A stretch of DNA of 64,000 bases from Ctenosaura bakeri (GCA_948474755.1 CAOLHI010000952.1:62001-126000); one strand, 5' to 3'; shown: positions 1 to 29,095, numbered from the stretch's first letter. The notes: generated by a model from the letters alone, not told the origin. Program-made: numbers and translations.

Positions 1-2803
<2,803 letters not shown>

Positions 2804-3363
2804 GGAGGACAGAAGCCAAGGCACGGATTGGAGATCCCATTAGCCGGCGGTCCTTTCCAAAGACCGTCGCCCTCCCGCATCCGCTGCTCAAAGGTTCCCT
2901 GCCTTTTCTTAGCCGTGGAATAATGCCAACCCTGCACCACTTTCGCCTTAAACCAATAGTGGGAGAGATGTGGTCTTTCATCTGTGGACTGCAGCTCCCA
3001 TCATCTCCAGCCAGGGTTGAGGGATGATGGGATGTGAAGTCTTCACAGGACCACATGTGCGTAAATCAAGAGAGTACTTTCTTCTTGTCAAGTTTTTGTG
3101 ATTGTTTTCTATATGCACACTGGGTCTTTTCTCCTTCTAGAAAGGTTTACTGTAGCCTCTCTCCTTGCTCCCAATTTCCTGGCAAGTAGGGAGACCTTAA
3201 CTTAGATTATAGAGGAAAGAAACTGATTGTTGCTTTGAATGAATCCATCATTCTGCAAGTTGTTGGAATAAAACCGATTTCTCAGATTATAGAGGAAAGA
3301 AACTGATCGTTGCTTTGAATGAATCCATCATTCTGCAAGTTGTTGGAATAAAACCGATTTCTC
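2804..3363 (+). other. AKR7 3' UTR with duplicated poly(A)-signal block
   Basis: Follows the TGA at 2801-2803. Two copies of an 80-bp unit lie in tandem at 3204-3283 and 3284-3363 with a single visible mismatch (3228 T versus 3308 C). Each copy carries AATAAA (3267-3272 and 3347-3352), the only canonical plus-strand signals near the end of this gene. A small inverted sequence around 2984-3044 (GGACTGCAGCTCCCATCAT ... ATGATGGGATGTGAAGTC) is a copy of the palindromic ACTACA-type repeat described elsewhere in the window. Confidence 0.6.
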
Positions 3364-4718
3364 AAAGGAGATGGCTTTATTATGGAAAGGGTAAGCAAAG
3401 TGTGGGTCTCTAAAGAGGGAGAAAAGCCAATGATCTGAATAACTTTATTCCTTGTTTCTGCTCCTAGAAAATGAGTATAAATCAGAGAAGATGGTCTCCT
3501 CTTTGCTATGAAAGTGGAGAACTACATCTGGTGCCCTCTGAAAACCAGGTTAGATTTAACAGAATGTTTGGAATGTTTTCTGCGGTTTCTGAGAAAGGTC
3601 ACACTAAGCCATGTCAGGATGGGAAACGGACGGCTGTTTCAAGGCTGCAGTGCAGCTCCTATCATGCCTGTGTTGCTAGGTCTGACGGGTGTTGCAGGCC
3701 TGGAGCATCTGGAAAGTTACTTGTTCCCTAACCTACGTGTGCAAGGCAGTTCTAGGGTGGAGATGAAGAGCAAGCACCAAATGGGGCAAGCCAATACTGT
3801 TTGCCCTGGCCGGCAGCATCTCTTCGGGCTCTCAAGTAGAAGGGTTTTTGTAACCTAGACTTCTCTCACTCGCTGTAGGGTTTTTGGGATTTCTGGAAGA
3901 ATTGGAGAGGCATTGAGTTGGCTCTCATGTTCACTCTGTACCTATATGTGGGGGATGCCTTCTAAGATACCCTCCCACTGTGGATGCATGAAATGGTGGA
4001 TACGAAGCACCCCTCCTAGCTTTCCCAGGATGATGGAGAGCCTCCATGGTACTGGATGTGAAGCATCTCTGTGGTCCCTGAGAAGTTAGAGGGCTACTTC
4101 TAGTGATGGCAGAGTGGAGGGAGGGCAAGCAGACAAGGTGGCAGGATCTGGGGCAGGCCACGTGAGTGCCATTGCCTGGACGTCAGAGGACCAGATGGGG
4201 GCAAAGGGTGGGAGGAGGAAGGTAAGTCTCCCCAATTTCCTGTTCTGCCACAGAAGCCCACTGGTTGGCCTTGGGCACCTCACACACTCTCAGCCCCGGA
4301 AAACCTTGTAATAGGTTTGCCTTAGGGTCACCGTAAGTCAGAAATAACTTGAAGGCATACAGCCACAACAAACCAGTACTTTTAACTGAAGATGCCAAGC
4401 ACTGAACCGACAACATTCTGCACACAAGCTGTGTGCTGTTTACTCTGGTAATTATATCCCTTTTCTCCCACTTTGGACTCCTGTAAACTGATTCTAAAAA
4501 CGTTCGATATCAAGCAACGAAGAGAGCTTAGAAGCACTTTTTATACATCTGTGTATATATATATAAAAATCTTTTCTCTCATATGTCCCTCTGATAAATA
4601 AAGTCCTTGGATGATCAGCTCAGTCCTGTATCCACAAAGAAGGGGAGAGCTGCCTGTTTCATAGGTCACTCCCTTTTGGGAGCTGACAGTCCTCCGTTCC
4701 CCTCTTTTTCTCTTTGGG
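3364..4718. other. Region between the AKR7 and MRTO4 3' ends
   Basis: No coding exon found on either strand. Minus-strand AATAAA signals (TTTATT on the plus strand) at 3376-3381 and 3444-3449 could end MRTO4 with a long 3' UTR; a weak TATAAA variant at 4540-4545 would end it about 175 bp after the stop codon. A truncated SINE sits at 4240-4375. The rest of 3450-4230 shows nothing I recognise. Confidence 0.45.
4240..4375 (+). mobile_element. tRNA-derived SINE, 3' part
   Basis: Reads CCCACTGG, then TTGGGCACCTCACACACTC, then TTGCCTTAGGGTCACC and GTAAGTCAGAAATAACTTG, AAGGCATACAGCCACAACA. This is the body and tail of the SINE family whose full head (tRNA A and B boxes) is seen at 7925 and 31690. 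The head is missing here. Confidence 0.75.
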
Positions 4719-7700
4719 TTAGTCATCATCGTCTTCATCTAAATAGTCTTTCTCCTCCTCCATCCCTTCCACAACATTTTCATCATCATCTTCCACGAGC
4801 AATTCAAACTCTCCTGTTTCCGAGTGCCACACACTCCGGATCGTCACCTTGAAGTCTGCCATCATGTAGCCAAAGAGTTTCTGAAATAAAGGAAAAAGCG
4901 ACTGTCACACCCAGCATCCTGCCCCTGTAGCTACTTACAGTGGGAACATAATCGTTTTGTACCTTGACTTGGAGCAGAGAAACACTATTATCACTGAGTT
5001 ACTGCAGGACTTTAAATTTGTAATTTTCTCCTGATACTTCAAAGCTTTCATCTTTTTTTTTTTTGCCATATTCCAAAATAAACTAGGTCTATAGCAGTCT
5101 GGCATGATCCAGGTGTTTGGAACTACAGCTCCCATCAGCCACAGACAATATAGCCAGTTGCCAGAGATTTCATGATTTAAAAACATCTGCAAGTCCTTTG
5201 ATTGATTGGCTTTTATGAAACTAACAGGGCACAGAGACACCTCTGGAAAGAGCCATATACAGTTACAACATTCTACGGGTTACTCACTAGGATCCGAGCC
5301 TGTTCGGGGGTCAGGACGTCCCCTTCTTTGCACACCTCGTGATCGGCAATGAGCGTGACTACTCCTGCAGGGTGAGATGGCAGAAAGAATGATTTAGACA
5401 AGAGAGGGAAGCTTAGTTTCCAAACACAAATGCTTGCCTCCCCCGCCCACCTTTTTTCAGTGCCGTCGGGAGTCCGAGCTGCCGCAACTGAGGCTCCATG
5501 GAGTGCGGGAAGTGTTCCAGGGGCCCCTTGTCCAAGCTGACAGTGAATGTGGCCTTGTTCCCCGCTCGGGCGAAGTCCGACTCTTTGAAACGAGAGAACC
5601 AGCTGGGAAGGAAGGAAAGGAACATCCATGAGGACATCCTGGTAGTCACTGCATCTATAAATTGTACAGGAACCCCCTGACTTTCAATGCCCCGTTATCT
5701 GACAACTCCCTCTTTTGACGCTTCCAAATTAGGGGTAAGTTCCATTAATTCGACGGAGCTTCCGCTCTTTCATCAGTTCTGGAACTGCTTGCACACACAC
5801 ACACACTGCTTGCAAAGCAAACTGCCTGGGGGGTGGGGAAGTCTCTTGTCACTAAGCCAGCCAAGAGACTTCACAAGCAGCGCATGTGTGGCTGGTCCCA
5901 AGTGGGCCCCCATAAGTCCTTCACACTCCCTACAATACAATATGTAGGCTTCGCTTTTCAGCCAATTCTGTTTTCTGACAGTGTTCCAGTCCCCAACCTG
6001 TCAGGTAAGTGGGGGAAGCTTATAAATACATATTCCCTTTAATGACAGCCAGCACAGTGTAGAGTAAATGAATAGCCTTGAACTGGCATCCTCATTTTGA
6101 TAATTCACACTTTTTGCCTTTCTCAATTACAACCAGAACCCCTATATATATTTGATGTGTGGTCTGCTCTTTTGACCACGCATACTGATCAATAAGGTTT
6201 GTCAACGAGTGACCAACTTTTTCTTTTAACAAAAAGATGGCACCAAGTCACGGGAGAGAAAAATAGCATTTGGCTGCAAATGCTGTGTAAGGTATGCACT
6301 GTGCACAAGACTGAATAAAAAATAGGTGCCAAGTTGATTCACTTGTGTATTTCGACAATTTTTGCTTTTTGACAGTTCTCTGGATCCTAACTACTCAAAT
6401 AATCAGAGGATGCTGGTAATGGCAGCAGGGGGACTCTTATATTCTTAGTGGCAGGCACCCACATGCTGCCTGAATGTTCAAGATTTTAAGCCCCACACCT
6501 ATTTTTTATTTTGGGGGCTGAGCAGAGGTTTAGGCGCCCCGAGACTTGGTGGCCAACATGGCAATTGGGAACACTTACTCCAGGACTTCGTCTTTGGTGC
6601 GGTTTGTGAACAGGAGGCCCACCTCTCCCCGTAGATGCTTGCTGACCTAGAAAAGAACGAGTCTTATTGAAATAAAGTGTCAGCCAGGTATGATTCACAT
6701 CTCCTTCGCACCACCCATGGAATCCACAGGACCGGAGATGCACAATTATAGGACTTTGACAGAAGTTGAGCCTCCCTTGGCCGAAATACTCAGGACCAGA
6801 AGCGTTCTGTATATCAGATTTCTTTTGGATTTTGGAATATAGTATCCTTTTGGAATGGCCTTATGTCTCATTCATTGGCTACCTGTACTGTGTATGAGAT
6901 TATTTCCAGCAGAAAAAAGAAACTCAGGATCTGAGAGAGGGGCAAAAAGAAAGCTGGCAGCAAAAAGAGAGATATTGAAGATCTGAGAGATGAATGAACA
7001 GGAGCAAAAAGAGACCCAGCAGCAGGTGACTAGCAGCAAAAAGTTTATTTTTTGGAGTTTTTGATTATTGGATTTCCAAATCAGGGAGGCTTACCCCATA
7101 TGTTTTAGTTTCACTAAACCTTTTATAAGTGACCCAAAGGACTTAAGTCTCCAGCCTTAAATTCAAAATTAAAGCCAAAATCCTTTGTTAATGTTCTCAA
7201 AGGCTTTGTTATTCAAGATATGCTGATATAGTGCAGGAATGCTCTGGAAGAATGAGGCCTCACCTGGTGTAAGTTATCTTTGTATTCATCTGTTGGACTC
7301 CGTCCTAATGCCACCATCATCACTTTGTTCTTCCCAAAGAATATCCTGGAACAGGAAAAAGAAAGATGTTGAAAAAAAGCCACGTTTCTCAGCCCTTTAG
7401 GTTAGGGTTTTAGGGTGATAGGAGGCTCGAGGCCAAAGAGGGGGGAAGCAGCCAGGTATGATAGAAGCCAAACCTTACCTCAGAGGCCCTACCTGAGCCA
7501 GACCCTACCTCAAAGGGTTGTTGTGAGAATAAAGTAGGGAGAAAAAGAATCATATATTCTGTCTTCGAAGAAAGGCACAGTATAGGTGTATAATAAACAG
7601 GGGAAAAGAAGGGAATTTTTTTTTACCTGCTGTGCTTCCAGGCATTGCGAACATCCTTGAGTTTATTGTTTCTCATGTTGGCAACAGAGAAGATAAAGAG

Positions 7701-10360
7701 GTATTTGTAGGTGTCCACGCATTGCCGTAACTAAAGGCAAAGGATTTGGGGTGTTAGAATAAGAAGTGGGGGAATCAAACCAAGAAGTGTGCAAAAACCA
7801 TCAAGGCTAAAACAGTTCTCCCATATTACTAATATATATGAAATATTAAGTATGTGAATTATTATTCATTTTCATTGCAAGGGATGCCTGAAGGGAAAAA
7901 GGTCATAACAACAAGAACAAAGCAACAGAGAGGCAACGTGGTGTAATAGGATTCTGGGAGAAGAGGGTTCGAATTCCCATTCAACCATGACAAGCCACGG
8001 GGTGACTCTGAGCCAGTCACACACTCTCAGCCTCCCTCGAAGAGGGAGTTGCAGTCAACCTGAAGGCACAAAGCAACAGTCATGGCTTTCCAACAGCCCT
8101 TACCTTTTCTATCAAATTCTGTTTCACTTCTAAACCCTTCTTGCTGGTTTTTGTTAAGGAAACTAAGAGAGAAAGGAAAAAGGGACACTCAATTCAAACC
8201 ACATAAGGCAAATGCAAACCTGGCACAGACACACAATGAGGATTGCATTCAGTAAAGCACGCACACAGACAAGCTCTCCCAAGCTGATGTTTGTTTCGGG
8301 TCATCAGCTAGTTCTGTGTTGGCCTCTTTCCTCAAAGGGGTTTGCAGCTTCTTGGGGATATACGCATGCATCCATTTCCCTTATGCACAGACATGTCTTT
8401 TTTCTGGATGCTGTTGGGAGCTGGTATTCCTAGTCTCTGGAGGAGCAGAAAACAAGCTTCTCCCATCTTCCATAAGACATTTCAAAAGCAGCTGGGAAAG
8501 CAGGATGACAGAGGATGAATTGGAACTCTGGCCATTTCTGCACTACACTGTTACAGTGCTATTATTCCACTTCCAACCTCGTATGGAATCCTGGGGTTTG
8601 CAGTTTAGGGAGGGGCATTTAGACTTCTCAGCCAGAGAGCTCTTTGGCCTCAGGGAACTACAAACCCCAGAATTCCACAGGAGGCTGAAAGTGGAATAAT
8701 CTAATAAATTCATAGATTCATAGAATCATAGAAATGTAGAGTTGGAAGAGACCCCAGGGGCCATCCAGTCCAGCCCCCTGCCTTGCAGGAACACCCTCAA
8801 AGCACTCCCGACAGGTGGCCATCCAGCCTCTGCTTAAAAACCTCCCAGGAAGGAGACTCCACTACACTCCAAGGCAGCATATTCTACTGTCAGACAGCTC
8901 TGACTGCCAGGAAGTTCTTCCTGAGGTTCAGGTGGAATCTCCTTTCCTGCAGCTTGACTCCATTGCTCCTTGTCCTGGTCTCTGGAGCAGCAGAAAACAA
9001 GCCCTCTCCTTCCTCTACGTGGCATCCCTTCAAATAGTTAAACATGGCTCTCATGTCCCCTCTTCACCTTCTCTTCTGCAGACTAAACATCCCCAGCTCT
9101 CTAAGTCTATCCTCAGAGGGCTTCATGGCTTCCAGGCCTCTCACCATTTTGGTCGCCCTCCTCTGGACCTGCTCCAGCTTGACCATGTCCTCCTTGAATT
9201 GGGGTGCCCAGAACTGGACACAGTATTCAAGATGGGGTCTCACCAAAGCAGAGTAGAGCGGTACCAGTACCTCCCACGATCTAGACACCAAATTAAAGTT
9301 AAAGTTTGTTTGTCTGTATCAGGTGGGAAGCCCTTGTATGATCAGCTCTCCAAGAAGATTCTATGGAATCCTGGGGTTGGCAGTTTAGGGAGGAGGCTTT
9401 AGAATTCTCAGCCAGAGAGCTCTTGGGCCTGGCCGGCTGCTGTGGCGACGATGCCTAGCAGCAAGGAGGAGGGCAGTGCATTTCCCTCAGGAACCCCACC
9501 TGCGTATGTGAATAACTCTGAATACAGACTGGATTGGGGAATATGGGGGAAAGTGACAAGGACTGGACAAGAGGCTTTGGGGAATCAGAGATGCAGGATC
9601 TCAGATCTTCCTAACAACTTGTTACCTATGAGAAAATAATACCAGCGTAAGGCAGAAAAGGCCTGGCACAGGTGGGAGGGTATGTGAACTAGAGCGGTGG
9701 TTCTTAACCTGGGGCCTCTGATATCCTCCCAGGGACTCTGCAGATAGTGGAAGAAATATTAGGAGCCTTTACAGCTAAAACAGAGAGAAAGAAAGACAAA
9801 TTTCTACAGAATTATCCTGATAAAAATCTTATAATAGGAATGGGTTCCTTTACTTATTTCTCCCTCCTCTTCAAACCTGAAGACCCTCGATGGGCAACTT
9901 TAAATAGATACTTGATGCCCTTTAGGGTTTAAAAATCTTAAATCTTAGCTGGTCCAGGGCAAGAAAATAATAATAATAGTAGTAGTAGTAGTAATAATAA
10001 TAATAAAAATTTTTATTTATATCCTGCCTCTCCCAATAATAATAATAATAAATAGTAATAAAATTTATTTATATCTCACCTCTCTCAATGGATCGAGGCG
10101 GTATTACAACAGTATATCAAATACATTAAAACACTAAAATTATCAGACATTATCAAATACATTAAAAACATTAAAATATAACCCATAATAATAATAATAA
10201 AATTAAAATGTCTTTAAGGGGGGGCTCCATGGTAAAGAAAAGGTTAAGGACTGCAGAAATCGAGGGAGAATTCCAAGCCAGGAGCCTCAGACAGGGAGCC
10301 CGGGGGCTGAGGCCGCCCTACGCCCGACTCACCCTTCTTATCCCGCTTCGATTTCGGCAT
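4719..10360 (-). CDS. MRTO4: mRNA turnover protein 4 homolog (60S ribosome assembly factor)
   Basis: Complete gene, eight coding exons on the minus strand: 10333-10360 (ATG at 10360-10358), 8104-8162, 7627-7730, 7264-7345, 6579-6646, 5451-5602, 5288-5364, 4719-4880 (stop 4721-4719). The total of 732 nt gives 243 aa; human is about 239. All junctions are GT-AG and phases close. The protein starts MPKSKRDKK, contains [61 protein letters not shown] and [13 protein letters not shown], and ends in an acidic tail (about residues 218-243). MRTO4 is a nuclear/nucleolar paralogue of ribosomal stalk protein P0 (L10 domain). It occupies the P0 site on pre-60S rRNA and is later exchanged for P0 with the help of the YVH1/DUSP12 phosphatase (family knowledge). 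It shares a promoter with EMC1. Confidence 0.97.
5108..5172. repeat. Short copy of the ACTACA..TCCCA repeat family
   Basis: GATCCAGGTGTTTGGAACTACAGCTCCCATCAGCC followed by a gap and AGCCAGTTGCC: one arm of the palindromic family that occurs many times in this window. It lies in MRTO4 intron 7. Confidence 0.6.
5667..6022. mobile_element. Probable TA-flanked MITE (pogo/Tigger-like family)
   Basis: Starts TA|CAGGAACCCCCTGAC at 5665 with CGTTATCTGACAACTCCC and TTTTGACGCTTCCAAATT after it, and ends near CCAACCTGTCAG...GGGGGAAGCTTA. The 5' segment matches the copy at 47656 and, less closely, the one at 6083. It carries a (CA)n run near 5790. The 3' boundary is uncertain. In MRTO4 intron 5, i.e. 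between exons 5 and 6. Confidence 0.5.
6083..6416. mobile_element. MITE with terminal inverted repeats
   Basis: The left end CTGGCATCCTCATTTTGATA is mirrored by the right end TATTTGAGTA... read in reverse complement as CCAGCATCCTCTGATTATTT; TA follows the right end (6417-6418). The inner region ...TTTCTCAATTACAACCAGAACCCC matches the copy at 47656 (TTTTCAATTACAACCGGAGCCC). No transposase ORF remains, so it is non-autonomous. Same MRTO4 intron as the 5667 copy. Confidence 0.6.
7425..7620 (+). repeat. LINE 3'-end fragment (L2/CR1-like tail)
   Basis: Contains CCCTACCTCAAAGGGTTGTTGTGAGAATAAA..., a common 3'-tail motif of reptile L2/CR1-like elements. Diverged and without an ORF. Family name not certain. 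Confidence 0.45.
7925..8085 (+). mobile_element. tRNA-derived SINE with recognisable head
   Basis: GGCAACGTGGTGTAATAGGATTC resembles a pol III A box region and GAGGGTTCGAATTCCC a B box, followed by GGGTGACTCTGAGCCAGTCAC, CACTCTCAGCCTC and CCTGAAGGCACAAAGCAACA. This is the sense orientation of the family. It lies 20 bp from MRTO4 exon 2. Confidence 0.75.
8561..8700. repeat. Palindromic MITE-like element
   Basis: The left arm 8561-8608 (ATTATTCCACTT ... TGGAATCCTGGGGTTTGCAG) and right arm 8651-8700 (ACTACAAACCCCAGAATTCC ... AAGTGGAATAAT) are inverted copies, roughly 80% alike by eye, around a 40-bp centre. A half copy with the same left arm and centre is at 9360-9430. Confidence 0.75.
8706..9290 (-). 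mobile_element. CR1 LINE, 3' end (antisense to plus)
   Basis: Plus-strand reading ATAGAATCATAGAAATGTAG, AGTTGGAAGAGACCCCAGGG, GCCATCCAGTCCAGCCCCC is the reverse complement of the CR1 3' UTR. The minus strand encodes the end of the CR1 reverse transcriptase ([47 protein letters not shown]) between about 9290 and 9064. 5'-truncated, as usual for CR1. Confidence 0.9.
9360..9432. repeat. Half copy of the 8561-8700 palindromic element
   Basis: TGGAATCCTGGGGTTGGCAG, TTTAGGGAGG and CTCAGCCAGAGAGCTCTTGG match the left arm and centre of the element at 8561; the right arm is lost. Confidence 0.65.
9965..10205. repeat. AT-rich LINE/SINE tail with (TAA)n microsatellites
   Basis: Runs of TAATAA/TAGTAG, then TTTTTATTTATATCCTGCC and TTTATTTATATCTCACCTCT, then GGATCGAGGCGG and another (TAA)n near 10185. 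The TATTTATATCYYGCCTCTC...GGATCGAGGCGG string recurs in the SINE copies at 11765 and 28885. Confidence 0.6.
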
Positions 10361-10783
10361 TTCGCCCGACCGCACGTGCTCCCCTGCTGCCTCTACTGGG
10401 GCTGCGCCGCGGGGGCCGACGGGAAATATTTAGCAGGCTTAGTCAGTGCCTGATTCCGCGATGAGAGGGAGGGCGAGCGTTTCTCCCCGCCCCCACGACG
10501 CTCTTCCCAACGTTAAGCCCCTTCGTGCTGCTCTTTTAGCTCAAAGAATAATTTAGAGGGAGGAAAGGGGGGACCTAAAATGTCTTTCCGTACAGGCGTT
10601 ACGAATAGACAGGGCCAAAAGTGGACCTCGCTGGGTTCTTTCATACAATTAGGCCCCCCGCGGCCGTCGCTTCCGCGCAAGGGGAGGACGCGAAAATAGG
10701 GCCAAGTGTATGGGCTGGAACTCTATGGTCGCGCGGTGGCTGATGGGATAGCGAGGTCCTCCAAGGCTTTCTTTCCGGCTGTC
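10361..10783. promoter_or_regulatory. Bidirectional MRTO4 / EMC1 promoter
   Basis: Only 423 bp separate the two divergent start codons. The stretch and its flanks (about 10280-11040) are GC- and CpG-rich, with no TATA box at a sensible position. A perfect E-box CACGTG lies at 10373-10378, 13 bp from the MRTO4 ATG and so probably in its 5' UTR or at its start site; CACGTG is the MYC/MAX and USF site, and MYC control of ribosome-assembly genes is well known. TTTCCGG near 10772 just before the EMC1 ATG resembles an ETS site. Transcription start sites cannot be set from sequence alone. Confidence 0.7.
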
Positions 10784-26298
<15,515 letters not shown>

Positions 26299-27240
26299 CG
26301 GGATCTGTGGGGGACCAAACCTGCCAGGCCTCATCATAAGAGACGAACTGCCAAAATCCTGGCTGGTTCAGCAGTTAAAACAGGCCCCTGTCAGTTACCC
26401 CCTGGAAGAGGGGCTGTGTGGTTGTGGGAATTCTTTGTGTTGTGTCCTGGAAAAGTGGTCTCCTGTGGAATACCTAAAAACTCCAGAAACAAGGACAAGC
26501 TGTGAAATAAGGGTTTGTGATCTTGTTTTTTTCTCATCACCTTTGGAGTCTGGACTAAAACAGAGGCCTTAGAAAAGTCCATTGTTGGGGCATCTTTCAT
26601 CACATCCCTGAATCAGGTTTCAGGAACCTTCGGCCTGTGCATCTTTCATCAGATTTTAATCAGGAGGGAGATGTACAGCTGATCATTTCTTTTTGTTGGT
26701 CACCTTCCGCTGCCCTTCAGAATCCTCAGTTCAAGTAAGGAGTAGGGGAAAAAAACTATGGAAATGTGTGAAAACAGGCAGTTTTGCATTGGAAACCACC
26801 TGGAGATGAATGTTAACAAGACAGGTATGAAGAAACAGTGTGTGGGGGGGCAAAGCGAGTTGCTCCAAATGGTGTGGAGTGCATTTCCCAGCATTCCTTG
26901 CCATGGACTCTGCTGCAGAGGGCTGTGGATGGCTCTTTCAGTTCAACAGTTGAAGGGTACGTTTCCTTCCCCTGGGCTAAAGGGAAGAAGCAACTTCTAT
27001 CATTTAATATTTATTTGGGCTGCACTGAAACGTTTTTAATTTAGAATTCCTGCTGCATACACCTCACTGTTTGGATGGTTTTTCTCTATCCTATGAGAAG
27101 TTGTGGCATATTACTTTTAAATTATATTGAACCTGCCTGTTAAGATCTCAGAATTTCACCCTTGTAATTGAGAAAATGGGAATACTTGAAGTTTGTGTTT
27201 TGACTCCTGAATTAAATCTGTTTGCATTTTCGCCCCCACA
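26299..27240 (+). other. EMC1: EMC1 3' UTR
   Basis: Follows the TAA at 26296-26298. The first good poly(A) hexamer is ATTAAA at 27211-27216, with a GT-rich stretch (TTGTGCTGTTTTGATTCTGTGG) about 30-50 bp later. That predicts a 3' UTR near 940 nt. No canonical AATAAA is seen between the stop and this site. Confidence 0.55.
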
Positions 27241-27454
27241 TTCTGCTTTTGTGCTGTTTTGATTCTGTGGTGAAGGTTTATCATGAAGAATCTAAATTAT
27301 GAGCATCCTGCAATAATTTGTCATTGGTTTTGAATAAGGTTATTACATGGGATATAGAGACCAGGGTTGGTTTATTGTAGGGCTGACTATAGCGTGTCTG
27401 GCACAGCTTAAACATTGAGTTAATGGTGTGGAAAAAAAAAATTCATTATGGTTT

Positions 27455-27660
27455 CATGGAGTTGTTGCCGTGTTCCTTCAAGTCGTTTCTGACTTACGGT
27501 GACCCAAACACGAACCTATCGTGGGGTTTTCTGGGGGCTGAGAGAGTGCGACATGCCCAGAGTCACACAGAGTGGGTTTCTTTGGCTGAGCAGGAACTTG
27601 AAATCTGGTCTCCAGGGTTGTACTCCAGCGCTCAAACCACACTGGCTCTTTTTCATGCAA
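27455..27660 (-). mobile_element. tRNA-derived SINE
   Basis: Plus reading GTGTTCCTTCAAGTCGTTTC, TGACTTACGGTGACCC, GGGGCTGAGAGAGTGCGAC, ACTCCAGCGCTCAAACCAC is the antisense of the family seen in sense at 7925. It directly abuts the CR1 at 27661. Confidence 0.85.
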
Positions 27661-28190
27661 GAATCATAGAATCATAAAAATGTAGAGTTGGAAGAGACCC
27701 CAGGGGCCATCCAGTCCAACCCCCTACCATGCAGGAACACCCTCAAAGCACTCCTGACAGATGGCCATCCAGCCTCTGCCTAAAAACCTCCAAGGAAGGA
27801 GACTCCACTACACTCCGAGGCAGCAGATTCCACTGCCGGACAGCCCTGACCGTCAGGAAGTTCTTCCTGAGGTTCAGGTGGAACCTCCTTTCCTGCAGCT
27901 TGAATCCATTGCTCCTTGTCCTGGTCTCTGGAGCAGCAGAAAACAAGCCCTCTCCTTCCTCTACATGGCATCCCTTCAGATATTTAAGCATGGCTATCCT
28001 GTCCCCTCTTAACCTCCTCTTCTGCAGACGAAACATCCCCAGCTCTCTAAGTCTATCCTCAGAGGGCTTCATGGCTTCCAGGCCTCTCACCATTTTGGTC
28101 GCCCTCCTCTGGACTTGCTCCAGCTTGTCAATATCCTTCTTGAATTGGGGTGCCCAGAACTGGACACAGGATTCAAGATGAGGTCTAAGG
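27661..28190 (-). mobile_element. CR1 LINE 3' end with RT C-terminus
   Basis: Minus strand encodes [55 protein letters not shown]: the intact-looking 3' part of the CR1 ORF2 and its UTR. Very similar to the 8706 copy, so both are relatively young. Confidence 0.92.
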
Positions 28191-28884
28191 CTTGAGAAGA
28201 CATTGAAATCCCAGTGGCATTGGTTTTAAAAAAAGCAGCTGGTTAAGTTTTGTTGATATATAAGGGTTTGAAGCCACTTGTTAAAGTCCATCTTAGAGAA
28301 AACATAGAGGGAATTCACCAGTGTCTCAGAGCTGCTCTGGGGACTGTATACTCTTCAACATGTCCAAGATGAAACCCAGAAAATATGTGGCCAAGCAACG
28401 TCAAGATGTGGTCAAGATGGCAAAGGTGGTCGGTAGGGAAGAACAGACATGCAGCAGTTTGCTTTTGCCTGAGCTGACCGGGAAGGGCAAGATTTCACCA
28501 CCTCTCCCCCTTGCAAGCTGCTTTTTGCACTTCAAACTCAGTTTTCAGCAGTGAAAGTAAACTGACACCAAAGGAGGAAATCGGGAGTCGAGAAACTGGG
28601 ACCTTTTAGAAGCAGCTGCAAAAGTGGGAGAGCAGAGGATTCATCAGGACTGCTGCTGCCAAATGGGGACAGTTGGACGGTCTGGGACTAACCAAAAATC
28701 TTGGGCGGTCTGTGAAGGGCTGGCCCAGTTTCTGCTGACACCAGAGCTTGGAGAAGTTGTTTTTTTTAGCTTACAGCTAAATGCATCATAGTAATAATAT
28801 CAGCTGCCATAGTGTAATATTTCTTATCGTCCTGAAATTTCCGACATAGCATTTTCCACCATCCAAAATAAAATCTCCAAGCTG
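28191..28884. other. EMC1-UBR4 intergenic stretch, no recognised element
   Basis: I see no exon, RNA gene or clear repeat. A short T-run at 28760 is the only low-complexity feature. Confidence 0.4.
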
Positions 28885-29095
28885 TGGATTTTTATTATTT
28901 TTATTTATTTGTATCCCGCCTCTCCATATGGATCGAGGCGGCGAACAACTTACAAATAGCATGTATTTCGAAACATTTCTATACCTGCCCCCAACAAGCT
29001 GGGTACTCATTTTACCGACCTGCGGAAGGATGGAAGGCTGAGTCGACCTTGGAGCCCGGCAGGATCGAACTCACAACCTTGTGGCTTTCAGATGC
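28885..29095 (-). mobile_element. tRNA-derived SINE (second family), copy B
   Basis: Plus reading TTTATTTGTATCCCGCCTCT, CCATATGGATCGAGGCGGCG, AACTTACAAATAGCATGTAT, GAAGGCTGAGTCGACCTTGG, AGGATCGAACTCACAACC. Only a handful of differences from copy A at 11765 over the shared 200 bp. Confidence 0.8.

Noticed and set aside
4541..4738. Minus-strand ORF over the MRTO4 end
   Set aside because: Wrong frame relative to the MRTO4 acidic C-terminus, which ends at the TAA at 4721-4719.
7925..7990. Possible tRNA gene
   Set aside because: A/B-box-like words are present, but no cloverleaf with paired acceptor stem can be drawn; it is a SINE head.
8815..9402. 195-codon plus-strand ORF
   Set aside because: It is the antisense of a CR1 3' end; the coding sense is the minus strand reverse transcriptase remnant.
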